From contig JAKIMF020000007.1 of NCBI GenBank assembly GCA_022605425.2, positions 930,001 to 994,000 on the forward strand: a stretch of DNA of 64,000 bases. Direction: 5' to 3'. Below the pieces are notes generated by a model. It was not told the origin of the DNA. It did no database searches and saw only the letters and a program-made list of their open reading frames with translations. Each line of letters starts with the position of its first letter. Position 1 is the stretch's first letter. This document shows positions 45,248 to 57,329 of this stretch, piece by piece. The translations under genes and the position numbers were made by a program. The DNA is from Hamiltosporidium tvaerminnensis (Eukaryota; Microsporidia; Dubosqiidae).

Positions 45248-46321
45248 TTAATTAATAAACCTAACCATAAGATTCTGAAGGAAAAAAATTGGTTTTTTTA
45301 TTGTTTATAGCCTCTTTATGCAGTTCAGTGCTTAAATCGTATGTTTTTTTATAGCTTATTGTTAAAAAAATCATAAAACAACTCCAACAAACAGAAAATG
45401 GCTAAATAGCGAAATTAACAAAAAATAAAATTTAATTAAATTATATTTATGTCTAAAGTAGTTTACTTTTTTTCTTAAAAAAATTTTAAGAGGAGTTGTA
45501 AATACTGGAATAACAGAATCTAAAATGATATCGATAGATAGCAAAAACAATTTGAAATGAATAGAATATAGGCATGAAAACAAAAGCGAATTATAAAAAA
45601 TATCGAATGAATAAAAATTTAAAACTCCGAATGAAATCTTAAGCTTTAAATTGGAGAGAAATTGGTATTTTAGGAGATACCTTATTTTACATTATACAAA
45701 GAACCCTAGGTCAGGATTACTTTAATAAACTTTAGATTGCGCCTCTTAAAAATTATAGATCGACCTGTGATTTATTAAAACTAAAAATTCTTCTACTAGG
45801 AATTTTGTGTGGAAACGAGCATGTAAATAAATATAAAGGCCATATATATATATTGATAAGAGATAGAAAAGCAAGGCAGTTATCGATTTAAAATACAAAA
45901 AAGAAATTACTATAGAAAAACAAATTAACAATGTTTACACCCAAGATACAATTCAAGCAAAAATAAAAATATTTATTCATTAAGTTTATGATAACTATAT
46001 TTATTTTTAGTTTATTTTGGATATTAAAACAAATAGAATGTATGAGCCTAAAGAAAAATAGATGTTAAAAAAATCAAGCCATCTGAAAATAGTAGGTGGC
46101 AAGCATTGCTAAAAAATCTGAAAAGGTTAGGAAATCCGTGCTGTTTATGTTTTACATGTAGAACTAGGCGTTAAAATAGAGTGAAAATATAATTTTTATT
46201 AAGAAATGTGACAAGCTTAGGAGATACAAACAGCTTAGGCTCTACCAGTAGAATTAGACGTTAAATATTATTTTTATTAAGAAAATCTTTTCATAATTTA
46301 TTTCAACGTGGCCCTGACTCG
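45248..46321. other. Gene-free DNA with a small internal duplication
   Basis: 1.1 kb between the Ginger-like element and the next gene. A degenerate direct repeat (gtagaa.tagtagcgttaaa-type, then tttttattaagaaa) lies at about 46158-46205 and 46246-46290. No gene recognised. Confidence 0.45.
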
Positions 46322-48055
46322 TCACATTCCAATATTTCTAGAACGAATACACTGAAAATTAGAGTTAATGTATTCTTTTATACTTCGAAATACCTCGCGC
46401 GATGTATCTTTATAAATTTTTATATATTTTGTATTTTTTAAAATGATAATATTTGCGTTTTTAATTTTGTCATTTAATATCTTTAGAGCAATTTTATATT
46501 TAAATTTGATATTATCTGAATCAGTTTGTTTTATATGAACTAAAAGTTTACAATTGGTAAGAAAGGAAATATAGCCAGCGATAACTAAATCATAGCAGTC
46601 TTTTAGCGATAAACTACAAAAATTATCATTAAAATAATCTTTGAAACCAAATTTGAATGTATTTTCTCTGTGTGCGATGATAATCATATAAATAATTATT
46701 CCGGTTACATTGGTAAACTTCTTAATAAATATTCTTGGAAGAAAAAAAAACATCAAATGAAAATCTTTGATTATTTTGCATGCCTTTCTCAATTCTTCGT
46801 TTTGTTCTTTATATATTATATCTGTTAAATCATTTAAAATATATGCTAATAAGTTAAATGAAATATAATAACTTGTATCATAGGTTACGCATGATATTAT
46901 TCTAAACATAATTTCATTTAATTTTTTTGCTAGATCAAGTTTATTGTTTTTAATGTCCAATTGACAATCTTGGTTAGTTAGCGAATCATAATTATAATGA
47001 TTTCTTATGTAAATGGATTCACAAGCCATAAGTGAACTAAGCAAAACGTACTTTTCAATTAACCTTTCTGGTTTTCGATTTGATAAAAAAATATCATAAT
47101 AAATTGAATAAATAAAAGTTCTGATTTTTAGAAAAAAATCGGTTTCTATATTCGAATTTATATGATTTAAAAAATTTTCGATTTCTTTTCGTATCAGTCG
47201 TTCTTCCTTGCCCCAATCCATTCAATCACTTTGAATTTTATATATAAAATACGAAATTTCATTTAAAATTTCTCTAAATTTGTTTAGATCAAATTCCTCA
47301 AAAGAAGAAACTATTATATTCACATATAATTCTGTAGATAATAAGTTGTTATTTAATGTTTTATTGACAGTCATATGTTTAAAAGTCAATTCTTTTTCGT
47401 ATATAACGAAATCAAAGTTTTCTATTTGGATTATTCTAATTATTTCAATGAGTGCATTTAACAGAGAAGGATTTAGAAGTTTCAGTTCTTCGAAAGTAAT
47501 TGGCATGTTTGGATTTTTTTTAAGTAAATCTTTGAGTTTTTGACTTTTATTTAAAAAATATGAAATAAAAAGATACATTTCAGAATCAGATCTAAACGTA
47601 ATATTGTAAACAAAAGGCATATCATCGGAAGCCTTTGATTCTTTTTTTGAAGATTTTGCTGCTTCATGTTTGAACAGTAATTCAGTCTTCGGTGAATGAA
47701 ATACCAGTAAATGCTTTAAACACACTCTTTCTGTTTTGTTACATGCAATACATTTTTCTTCTCCAAAACATTTATTGTATATTCTTGGATTTTGATAAAT
47801 ATCACAACATTCTCCACAAATTTTAAGTTTTATGTCATCAAATTCTCGATTAATACCTTCGTTGGTTCTAGAAGAATCGAAAGTCATATTCGAATAATCG
47901 TTTTTTTTTGTATTGTGACTTAAAACTACATTCTTATTATATTCATTAAAAAAATTTGAATCACCATTCATTTGCTGTATCGAACAGAAGACATTGCATA
48001 AATTTATAACGTGAAATATAATCTTAATTGATATAAGATAATATAAATATTGCAT
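46322..48055 (-). CDS. Predicted secreted protein with a Cys-rich domain, split by one in-frame TGA
   Basis: A 48055-47222 segment of 277 codons ends with TGA at 47224-47222; the next codon in the same frame is an ATG that opens a second 299-codon segment (47221-46322). Together it is a 577-codon frame with a single stop. The N-terminus (MQYLYYLISIKIIFHVINLCNVFCS) fits a signal peptide. Residues about 77-120 hold a Cys-rich patch, CGECCDIY..., C..EEKCIACNKTERVCLKH, that could bind metal but matches no finger I can name. The second segment is helical and Ile/Lys/Asn-rich, with possible membrane-associated helices near the middle. Alternatives: two genes abutting by chance, a nonsense allele, or stop readthrough. 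Confidence 0.65.
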
Positions 48056-48481
48056 TTCTGTTTTTAGAAAGGGTTGGTTTTAAATATAAATATATTCCAA
48101 TAGTATGATTAGAATTTGATTCTAAAAATAATTTATCGAAAATAGAAATCTATTTAATACCAAATCATTAGAAATTGATGGTGTCATTTTTAATTTGGTT
48201 CTTATTAATCGTAAAAATATCCAGTTTCTTATGTTATACTAGCCGTTAAACCAGTATTAAAGCAAACCAAATTTTACATTCAATCTCGTATTTAATTATG
48301 CCCCCCTATCAAAAAATACAAAAGCTATAAAGAAATGCAAACATTTCAAACTTACACATGCTTTCATTTTTAAAATTAAAATTTAAAAATACCATCCGTT
48401 TTAATTATATTTTAATATTCGATATACTCGGTTTTGGAAGAATTTTATACGTAAAATGCACGTAATTTTTTGTTGTTATAT
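48056..48481. other. Intergenic AT-rich DNA
   Basis: Upstream region of the secreted-protein gene; nothing else recognised. Confidence 0.45.
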
Positions 48482-48607
48482 TATTCTGTTCCCCTCTCTA
48501 TTTTATTCTGTTCCCCTCTCTATTTTATTCTGTTCCCCCCTCTATTTTATTCTGTCCCCCCTCTATTTTATTCTGTCCCCCTCTCTATTATATTATGTCC
48601 CCCCTCT
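48482..48607. repeat. 22-bp C-rich minisatellite (tattctgttcccctctctat)
   Basis: Six units begin at 48482, 48504, 48526, 48548, 48569 and about 48590 (period 21-22 bp). The strand asymmetry (C/T-only blocks of cccctctct) is striking in DNA this AT-rich. Near-complementary ggggagacagaat occurs at about 49163-49180. Confidence 0.9.
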
Positions 48608-49879
48608 TGTTCTTAGAAGTAATTGCTCATTAAATTTCTAAATTATAGTTAAAACATGTTAAAAAAAACGGTAAAAAAATTTTCATTGCAGCGCTTTAAT
48701 TTAAAGTGTACTTTATAGTAACTTAGGTCTTATTTTCTATATATTTCCAATTTTTTACAGTTTTAGATTAAAATACAAAAGTATGTCATATATAAAGGAG
48801 AAGTAAAAAAAACCAGTGAGAAGACATGCATATAAAAACGGAATAAAAGAAAACCTCATTAAAATTTATTTTTTTTTCTATGTTTATAATTTTTCTTAAT
48901 TTGATGTTTCTGATTTCTTTTTTTTAATTTTTTTACAATTTAATCATAATCATATTTTAAACTGGTTTTAGCATTTTTTTTTAATTTATTTAAATTTTTT
49001 TTCGGTTAAAAATAGTTTTATTTTATTCGAACTACTTAATTTATCACAAAATGATTTTTTCCCCTCCAAAAAAGCTAGAAATAGAATATTTGTGCCTACC
49101 CATCTGACTTAGCAGGTGTGATGATCTGCTGGATTTTACCTTTGGCTAGGGTAAAATTCAAAAGGGGAGACAGAATGGTAAGGGGGTCAATATAAAATCC
49201 GAAATTCAATAAAAAAATTGAAAATAAATCAAACCTATTTTTTTAGGTGTAATTATCTGAATCATGGATTTTCATCTTTTCAATTTCAATTTTATCTCCT
49301 TTATCTGTTCATCTTATATTTTTTTGGCCTTTTATATTTGTATTTTAGCCGCTCTTAAGCTATTTCATGAAAATTTAGTAACTTTTTTAATCTGCATTTT
49401 TTTCTTCTTCGGATAAATTTACTTTTTTTAGAACTTCTGCTCGGTATTTTTTGTTTTGTTTGTATTTTACTATCTATTTTTATTCCATTTCGCTTTATTC
49501 TAGTGGAATCTATTCGTGTAAATCGTTTTTTTACCCTAAGCTATATGAATTATTTCATTAGTTGTATGTTATTCTCGGTATTTAATGAAAGTTTTTATTT
49601 GACCCGGTCCAAAATTCCATGGAATATTTCATGCTATAATTATTATATGAAATTATTATTAAGGAAATAAATTGCACAAAAAAGGCAAAAAAATATCTAT
49701 ATTAAGGTGAAATTGTTTATGCATCGGTTAAAGGAGGATTAAAATGAATTGTTAAAAATTTATTGTAATTAATCTTACTGTAAAAATTATACCTTTTAAA
49801 AGTAAACAAACTATATTTTAAAGGATATCTTTACGTGTACTAAGCCTAAAAAAAATATTCAATTATAGTTAGTGCGAAT
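48608..49879. other. Gene-free region
   Basis: 1.3 kb, T-rich, no supportable gene. A GC-richer patch at about 49060-49200 (tacccatctgacttagcagg ...) may belong with the nearby minisatellite as part of one old insertion. Confidence 0.4.
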
Positions 49880-50050
49880 ATTTTTTTAGAACAATCAAAC
49901 GTTTTTAAATGCTTTGCGTTTTACATCTGCAGACTATTATTGGTAGTTTAAGATTTGTGAACAAATTATCGAAAAATTTTCTTGATCGATAAACTATTAT
50001 TCGTGTAATATATTTTTCGAACCAATTAAACATTTCGAGGTGAGTGAATA
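49880..50050 (-). repeat. Dispersed repeat, copy 2 (pairs with 8464-8660)
   Basis: The reverse complement shares cacctcgaaatgtttaattg and ttgttca.aaatctta.ac.accaataatagt, in the same order and at similar spacing, with 8464-8660. Confidence 0.65.
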
Positions 50051-52285
50051 ATGTGTACATCTTTGTGAAATTATTCGATTATATAATAGAATTCATTTTT
50101 TGTCTATATATAAAATGTATGTCTGTCTGTCTGTGTGTTTAAAGACTGAAAATAAAGGGTATTATTTTTCTAAACGGGGTAAATTTTTTTAAAAGAGGTA
50201 TCGTTTTCATTATGAAGGTAGAAAAATCAAAAGGTTAAACATGGGGCTTTTATTTAAGGTTTTAATATAGTCGTACTATGTAAAAGCATGTTTATTTATG
50301 GTAATAAGTTAAAGATGTTAATAAATTTTTATGGCAAACGGATTGTTTATATAGATTGTTGCACATTAAAGGATTTTAGTAATAAGAAGAATTATGTAAT
50401 AGGGTGTTATTTGAAAGTATAATACACTAAAGATTTTTAATAATTTACAAGTATTATAAAAAAGATTATTTACACACCCACACATTTCAACGGTTCTAAC
50501 GGATAAGCCATGTAAAAATGTAAATTTCTTTACTACTCACCTTTTGAAAGACAATAAAACGCACAAGAGTAAATGCTACAATGTGTAGAATAGATTTGGG
50601 GAAGCTGCTTTTCACATGAAAACTCTATGTAGCCACATAATTTGTGGAAATCAATTCCGATTTTTTCGTTCAGACACAGAACAAAAACAAAGAATATACT
50701 TTTAAAAACACTCGAAAAAATAATTTTATACTATTCAAATTAATAAAATAATTTATTTTTTCTTTTATTATACTTAAATTTTTTTTCTTTTATTATCCCA
50801 GCAACGTTCGCCAGATAAGCTAGTAGATTATATTATTTATGATTTATATTGCCGATCACGTTGAATAGTTTCGTATTTTTATGTGCTTATAAATTCTTCA
50901 TCTTAACAAATGTTTATACTTAGTAGGAGTAGAAATTCTCACGGTATTTATTCCATATTATCAGAATTCTTTGAATTTGTTCGTTTTTTATTCGCCGAAC
51001 GTTTTTTTATTTTTAAAAGATACAGTTATAACTTGTCCAAAGAAATTATCATTGAAAAAATTTGATATTCTTCGGATATTAAGTATTAGAAATTTTCTTT
51101 GATCGTAAACTGATTGAAATGTATTTCAAGTCATCACAAATATATATTTCGACATCGAAGCTGAAAATAAGACCCGTATTTATTCAATGTAATTCTATTT
51201 AAGATGCAAATTTTCTCAGTTTATACATTTATAAAGAGATTCAATATATTTACCCGTCAAAATATCTAGATTTCTATCTAATTAATATATCTAATGTATT
51301 TTCACAACCTTTACCTTTTATATGTGCTATTTTTTAAAACCCATAGTTTACTTGGCTAGTATTTGTCAACAAAATGACATTCATTTAAACTTAAATGTGA
51401 CAAATACACGCCTCATTAGAAATAATTTGATAAGAGATGCAATTTTTCTTTATCAAGATACTAATTTAATAAAAAAATACATTAGTATAAAACTTTATTG
51501 AATAGTTCTTATAACTCGAATTTTATATTTTAACAGATTTCAAAAAGAATTGCACATGTTTTTCTAGTTATTGAATTAATTTTTTATCAATACTTTTATT
51601 TTATTACAGAATATTTTGAAAGTAGTAAAGATAAATTTAATTTTTTTTTTAAGTTATATTACGAAGCTATTTTGGTATATTGGGTTTTTGCATCGTCGCG
51701 GTTTAAATAAATGCACCTTTCCCAATTTTTTTTTCAAATTCTTTTCTTCACAATTTATAGTATGAAACTTGTATTGAACTAATTTAGAATTAATAAAATC
51801 TAAAAAAATAACGACAATATACTTTGAATATATCAAAATAATAAAGATTCAATCCTATTTACGATTAATACGAGTTTTTGTTACTGTGAGTTTAAATATT
51901 CTTTTTTTGTTGTTTTCTATTTTTCATGTTATCTGAGTGAATGAACTTTTTTTAATTCAATTATAGATAACAGAATGATTAATGTTTAATTAGAAATCAT
52001 ATTAAAAAAAGCACTTTAATTAAAAAAAATCCTTTATAAAGTAGACAATTTATATTTTTAAAAATATATATATAAAAGCAATACTTGTTTTCAAAAACAT
52101 AATTTGAGTGTAATATTTATACGGATAAAATAGCAAAGAGAAGCAATCAAATAATTAAACTTTTGAAAGTTCAAATTATTATTGAAAAAATATATAGGAG
52201 GTTTTAATAAATGTCAAAGAATAACTAGAATATAATCTATGTTCTAAATTTTTAATGAAATATAATTAAAACATTTATAAATCAA
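50051..52285. other. Gene-free region with a short (gtct)n microsatellite
   Basis: 2.2 kb of AT-rich DNA. (gtct)4 followed by gtgtgt lies at about 50120-50140. No coding region recognised. Confidence 0.45.
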
Positions 52286-53196
52286 ATGTATGGCAAAGTT
52301 TGGAATATGGATATCAAGCTTAGTACATTTTTGAAAATAATTTTCTTTGGTATGACAAGTATTTTTCTAGAAGGCTTACTTATTCATACAAAATATGAAT
52401 TAAGTGAAAATTTAGATGAACACATCAGAATATACATATTATTTAATAATTTTTGGGTTTCATCATTTTATGTATTATGTGTATATTGTCTACTTGCTAT
52501 TATCTACTTAGGATTGATGGAATATTTCGTGATTTATGTGCTCGTTAAATTTTATATTTTAGTTATGAAGTTCGTACAAAAAAATTATTATGGATTTGGA
52601 ATCATCATCTTACTACAGTCTTTAATCGAGTCAGTAAAGACATTTTTTATTATTCAAGAAAAAGAAAATGTTTTTAAAAATCTGGTTTGGAATTATTACC
52701 GAACTGTTGGAGCAAGAGAAGATTTAGAAAAAGCATATAAAGTAAGTTAAATTACCTGATTTTAGATTAGAAAGGTAGGCAAAGCTTTGAGATTGATTAT
52801 TTACTACCATTTTATATTGTTTTTCTTTATATATATCAATATGAAACGTTTCTATAAAACGAATAAAATCCTTGCGCCAATCAAATTCTGTCTTGAAATC
52901 ATACTTTTTTTCAGTACAATAAGAGAAAATGAAGAAAATTTTCTGAATAAAAAAATAAGTATCGTTGTTATTATACTTTTGATCGTGTTTTCAGTATTGA
53001 AAATAGGCTACTTTTGCAAAATATTCAAAGGGTAGGTTTATTTCTAATTAGTATGGTATTTGTAATATTAACATTGGATTTAACTAACTTAATTGTTCTT
53101 CTAATAGTTTCATATCTTGATTTGTTATATTACAATACAGGTTTGAAAGAAATTTTTCAGGAAAGAAAAGCATTGAAAAACCCAATGGAAATCTAA
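52286..53196 (+). CDS. Polytopic membrane protein gene with two ultra-short introns
   Basis: Three exons: 52286-52741, 52766-53031 and 53052-53196, giving about 288 residues and ending at TAA 53194. Splicing joins three otherwise separate open stretches in frame; exon 1 ends ..KAYK at a codon boundary, exon 2 ends after two bases of a Gly codon that exon 3 completes. The protein has about six to eight hydrophobic helices (for example residues about 12-28, 52-72, 75-95, 98-112, 165-180, 225-240, 245-265) and a central polar segment with NYYRTVGAREDLEKAYK. It is probably a multi-pass membrane protein. I do not recognise the family. Confidence 0.75.
52742..52765 (+). other. Predicted 24-nt spliceosomal intron
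   Basis: GTAAGT at the 5' end, CTGATTTTAG at the 3' end. It contains an in-frame TAA, TGA and TAG that would otherwise end the protein. Length and CTRAT-T..AG layout match the second intron of the same gene. Confidence 0.75.
53032..53051 (+). other. Predicted 20-nt spliceosomal intron
   Basis: Sequence GTAGGTTTATTTCTAATTAG: a GTAGGT 5' site and a CTAAT branch-like motif directly before TAG. Removal changes reading frame by two bases and joins exon 2 to the third open stretch exactly. Confidence 0.72.
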
Positions 53197-53280
53197 TGAA
53201 TTAAAAATTATGTTTTTTAATATAAAATTTTAACCTTCGAAATAATTAATATAATATAATATCCCATCTTTGTTTGAAAA

Positions 53281-53965
53281 ATGGTCTGGGTTCATTTTTT
53301 TCATAGCATTAACGCAGTACTACGTTTTACACATATAAACGCATTTAGAATACTCCTTCTATATATATGATGGTTATATTAGAAATATTTACATCTAAAG
53401 GGATGCGTTAAACCCTATTTCATGAGCGAAGCACACAGGAAGGGTGTTTCAATGCCTGTAGCCTTTGGTATTATCACATTTCGTAAGCTGTCTTAAACAA
53501 CCTCTGCCCTCATGACAGCAGATTCTGATTTACAATTACTTTGCGCACCCTTTAAGAAATGCCAGCATATATTTCTGCGGTTTACGAAGTCTAAATATCG
53601 TTATAAGGCCATGCCAATAGACATAAACTGCCAACAGTATGGTCGTCAATTTTTATTGGGATGTTTTCCGAAAACCCGAATATGTTTTCCTAACCCGTGT
53701 GAGCAAGACCAAGTTTCTTCGCTTTTGCATGTGAATTATCTACGAAATAAATTGTGGTTTCTTATTAAATTTACAAATAAACGACAAACTTTTCGCCAAT
53801 TTTTTCCCTTTTTTAGAAGCACTCCTTCTTATTCTTATTACAATTTAACAATCGAAAATCCAATTTAGACTTAATCCCACTAAAAATCCAAACAAAGATC
53901 TTCACACCAACCTTTCCAAATAATGAAAGTAGAGTTTTCTTATTTCGTTGTTGTCTCTCTAGCAT
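53281..53965 (-). mobile_element. Old, degenerate ~740-bp retroposon copy 5
   Basis: Blocks shared with intact copies in the same order: cattaacgcagtactacgttt, ctaacccgtgtgagcaagacc, gcttttgcatgtgaattatct, and cccactaaaaatccaaacaaagatcttcacacca. The middle third is barely alignable. A 118-codon open frame inside it (53512-53868) is not conserved and is not called a gene. Confidence 0.65.
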
Positions 53966-54589
53966 TTTTACATATAATAACATATAAACACGAATAGAAA
54001 CAACAAATATAACGGATAAAGTAAGTTTTTTTAGAAAAAAATTTATTGGTTAAAGGAGACGCTAACAAAAAAGCGAAAAAGCATAGCATGTTTGGACAAG
54101 AAAAGCTCAACAAGTTTAAAATAATTAGACTGATTTTTATATGTGTATATTTTGCGATTTCCTGGTGATTTTTTTTGCTCGGATACCTATAGAGCCTGGT
54201 AGGCTTATTACCGCGAATAAATTTGATCAAAATTTTCAAAACTTTCTCTTGATTCTAATGTATCTATTTTTTGATTAAACACATTTTACTATTTAATATC
54301 CCAATTCAAAATATTTTAACAGTCATTTCTAAAAGAATTTGATTTCTGAATTTAAATTATCTGCTTTTTTTGATCAAAATTATAATTTACGTTTTTTCAA
54401 GTCAATTAAGTTCTAAGGATTGGTTTATAAGTATGTGTAAAGGTTTAGATAAGCTGATTGATTTGCTTAAAAAAGCAATGTATTGTGCGTACGTACTTAT
54501 TCCATGCTTCTTTTACCTTTCAGTGTCGAGGATAAACAAATGAAGTTTACCATTTGTTTTTTTAATTAGTTGTAACTCAACATTATAGG
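53966..54589. other. Intergenic DNA
   Basis: AT-rich, no recognised gene; a 99-codon minus-strand ORF overlapping the retroposon end is rejected. Confidence 0.4.
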
Positions 54590-54715
54590 GGATTGGCTTA
54601 TAGATCTAGGGTGGTTTATATTGCACAAAAATTGCAACAATAGGTTTCTCAACTATTATATGCCTTAATTGCTAACCAGATAGTTTTTAATGTGGTTATG
54701 CTCTCTCCACCGGAA
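54590..54715 (-). repeat. Decayed 5'-end fragment of the ~740-bp retroposon
   Basis: gctaaccagatagtttttaatgtggttatgctctctccac parallels gccaattagaaagttttttatgtagttatcctccctccact at the sense 5' end of copy 4. Confidence 0.45.
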
Positions 54716-55503
54716 TAATGTATTGTAAATAAACAATATATTTTATTGCGAAGTAGCATATAATCGAAAATATATCATTTAAATTATTAAAAGCCTATTT
54801 TGGGCAAAAAAATCCTTGAGAAAACAGAAGCCTAATATACTTGAATCATCTATAAGATCAGTTGATTTGAAAAACAATTTTTTTATCTTATAATTTTTTT
54901 AATGTAAAAAATGTTGGTTTTTAATGAACCGTAGGTATGAAAAAAATCATTAATTAAATTTTTCATTAAATACAATTAAAGGTTTGATTCTCATTCTTTG
55001 GTTGGCATTAAACTTAGTACTATGCAGATTATAATTGAATTTCAAAGTAGGAGAATTTTTTTCATTCCTAAGTATTTAAATCTATCATATATCATACTAT
55101 GATTAAACGATTCAAATTCAAAATATAACTAAATTTTAGCAAAAAAAAAAGATATTTAAAATATAAAAAACACAGTTAATGAAGAAAAGTGTAAACTTAA
55201 TTTAATTATTCCTAACTAAAACTATTCCCTTCCCATTATCTCCCAAGAAATATCTGTTTAGAGCAGATTCTAAAAATATGAAAACCCATGCAAAATATTT
55301 TCTTGGATTTTTCTCTTAAAAACTTTTTCGTTATTCCCTTTCCGATGCTTAATTTCTAATTTATACTTTTTTAAAAATTTAGCAATTATACTCTAAAATA
55401 TTGAATCTTCAATCATATATATATAGAATACGGCGTAAACCGATGACACCATGTTATTTTTTAAAGTCTCTAAAAATTCCTTAATTTCATCACAGAAAAG
55501 GGC
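54716..55503. other. Intergenic AT-rich DNA
   Basis: About 790 bp downstream of the frameshifted 55.5-kb gene; nothing recognised. Confidence 0.45.
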
Positions 55504-56749
55504 TTAAATCCGTTGTTTTCTAAAAATTTCATCCAACTGTTTCTGTCGATTGGTTTCTATATCAGAAAGGTCTTGTTCTAAAAAGTAAATAAATCCTTTT
55601 TCCTTTAAATTCAAAAAAAATTTGATCAATAAAAACGACTATCCAGTCATCTATTTTTAAATATAAGGACAAATATAAAATCCTGTCCGAAAATCGACGT
55701 AAGTAAGAATTGGAAAACTTTATAAATGATGGCGTCAGTTCTTTAGGGAATACAAAGTTTGAATCATTTCTAATTACAGAAGTATAATGCATATTTTCAC
55801 AATCTATAATACATGTAAACATTTTTCTGTTTGGCATTTTAAAAAAAATTTCATTAAAATGATTTTCTGCTATTGCATAGATAAGAGAATCAAAAAAATC
55901 CCTTTTAAATTTGTCGCCCGTCTGAGAAATAGCATTATCGTAGTAGCTTGGACACTCCAAATTATTTTTAGTGTAGATTTTTTTTATAATCTTTCTAAAT
56001 TGATTTTTTTTCGATTTCCGAATTTGAACATTCGATATTTTTTTATAATCATAAACTGATAATCCAAGAAACTTTTTGTTTAAATTTTTAAACCCAATAA
56101 ATATAAGAAATACTTTTTCAATTAAAAATTTTATAAATTTTTCATCATTAATGATACTTTGGATAATTTTTATTTTCTTTTCCTTTGTAATTAACGGGAT
56201 TTCATTTATTGATCGGCTTTTTATTTCATCAAGTCTTTTCATAATATCTGGATCAAAAAATGTTTCATTTAATAAAAAATCTTTATAAATTGTAAATTCA
56301 TGATCGTTTAAAAATTTAAGTCTACTAAATGAAATAGCATATCTGTTTATAAAAATATCAATAAAATTCAGAAATAGCGATCTGTAAATTTTTTATAATT
56401 TATAAAGTTCTCACCACCTAATAATTCAATATGTGTTATTTGTTTTTGAATAGTCTTTAGTATGCACTGTTTAAATAATGGTTTAATCATTTCTAAATGT
56501 GCTTTAAAAAATACCTTGACAAAAGAAATTGCGAGAGACGTATCATGTTTTATATCTTGATGACTATTAGTCATTATTATATGAAAACACCTTTTTTTTA
56601 TCAGATTCAGAAGGACCCGAAGTACATATATCATCAATGTTTGAATTTAGATAATCTAAAATTCCGGAAAAACTCTCAGATGTATTCGTTTCATTCAAAA
56701 AATTGCTACAAAAAACATTTCGAATGCATAGTATAGTATAAAATTTCAT
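55504..56749 (-). CDS. Unknown protein gene with three homopolymer frameshifts
   Basis: Four open stretches in successive frames follow one another without gaps: 56749 to about 56600, 56591 to about 56395, 56388 to 55621, and 55612 to 55504 (ending LDEIFRKQRI then TAA). Each junction is a homopolymer: A8 on the minus strand at 56592-56599, A6 at 56389-56394, T8 at 55613-55620; one-base length changes there would give one frame of about 415 codons. The N-terminus (MKFYTILCIRNVFCSN) is weakly signal-like. The longest stretch is basic and Ile/Lys/Phe-rich with DCENMHYTSVIRND and a hydrophobic WIVVFIDQIF near the end. No family recognised. Confidence 0.6.
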
Positions 56750-57329
56750 GGGAAACTCTGGGTTTAATTTTATAATATTATTTATATTGAATTTATTTCG
56801 AACAATTTACTTTAAAAGTTATATTTTTGAGAAAAAAAATCTCAAAAATAATGACAGTTATATTGAGGCGAAACAAAAAAATATGAAAATACCAAACCGA
56901 ATATACGCAAATTGTTTATAAGAATAAAAAAACATAATTGAAATAATTCATCTGGAGAATAAAATTTAAATAAATAAGCAAGTATACCATAAAGTTTATT
57001 TGTTACGTTAAATAAGCAACGATAAAAAAAGTTTAAGAATAGAGCAATATCACAGTATGAAAACATCGAGCAAATGAATTATCACTACATAAAATATTAT
57101 ATATTAGTTTGTTTTTTTAAAAATTTCAAGCTATTTTTTAATAAGTAGATTGTGGTTTTTCTAACGGTCGCAATCTATTAAAAATATATTTTTTGACGCC
57201 CTATTTGGTATTCATAAAACTAAGAATATTTTTTGGGGTGTGAAAATTACATAAAAAATACCTTTGGAAGAAAAATCATCTGTATATATGTTACATTTAA
57301 TGTTCCGCAACTCATCAATGAGATATTTG
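56750..57329. other. Intergenic DNA
   Basis: A 74-codon hydrophobic minus-strand ORF (57066-56842) could be a small membrane protein but has no support beyond being open. Otherwise AT-rich spacer. Confidence 0.35.

Noticed and set aside
53512-53868. 118-codon ORF near the two-intron gene
   Set aside because: Falls inside a degenerate retroposon copy; no conservation.
56842-57066. 74-codon hydrophobic ORF upstream of the frameshifted gene
   Set aside because: Possible small membrane protein but no support beyond an open frame in AT-rich DNA.
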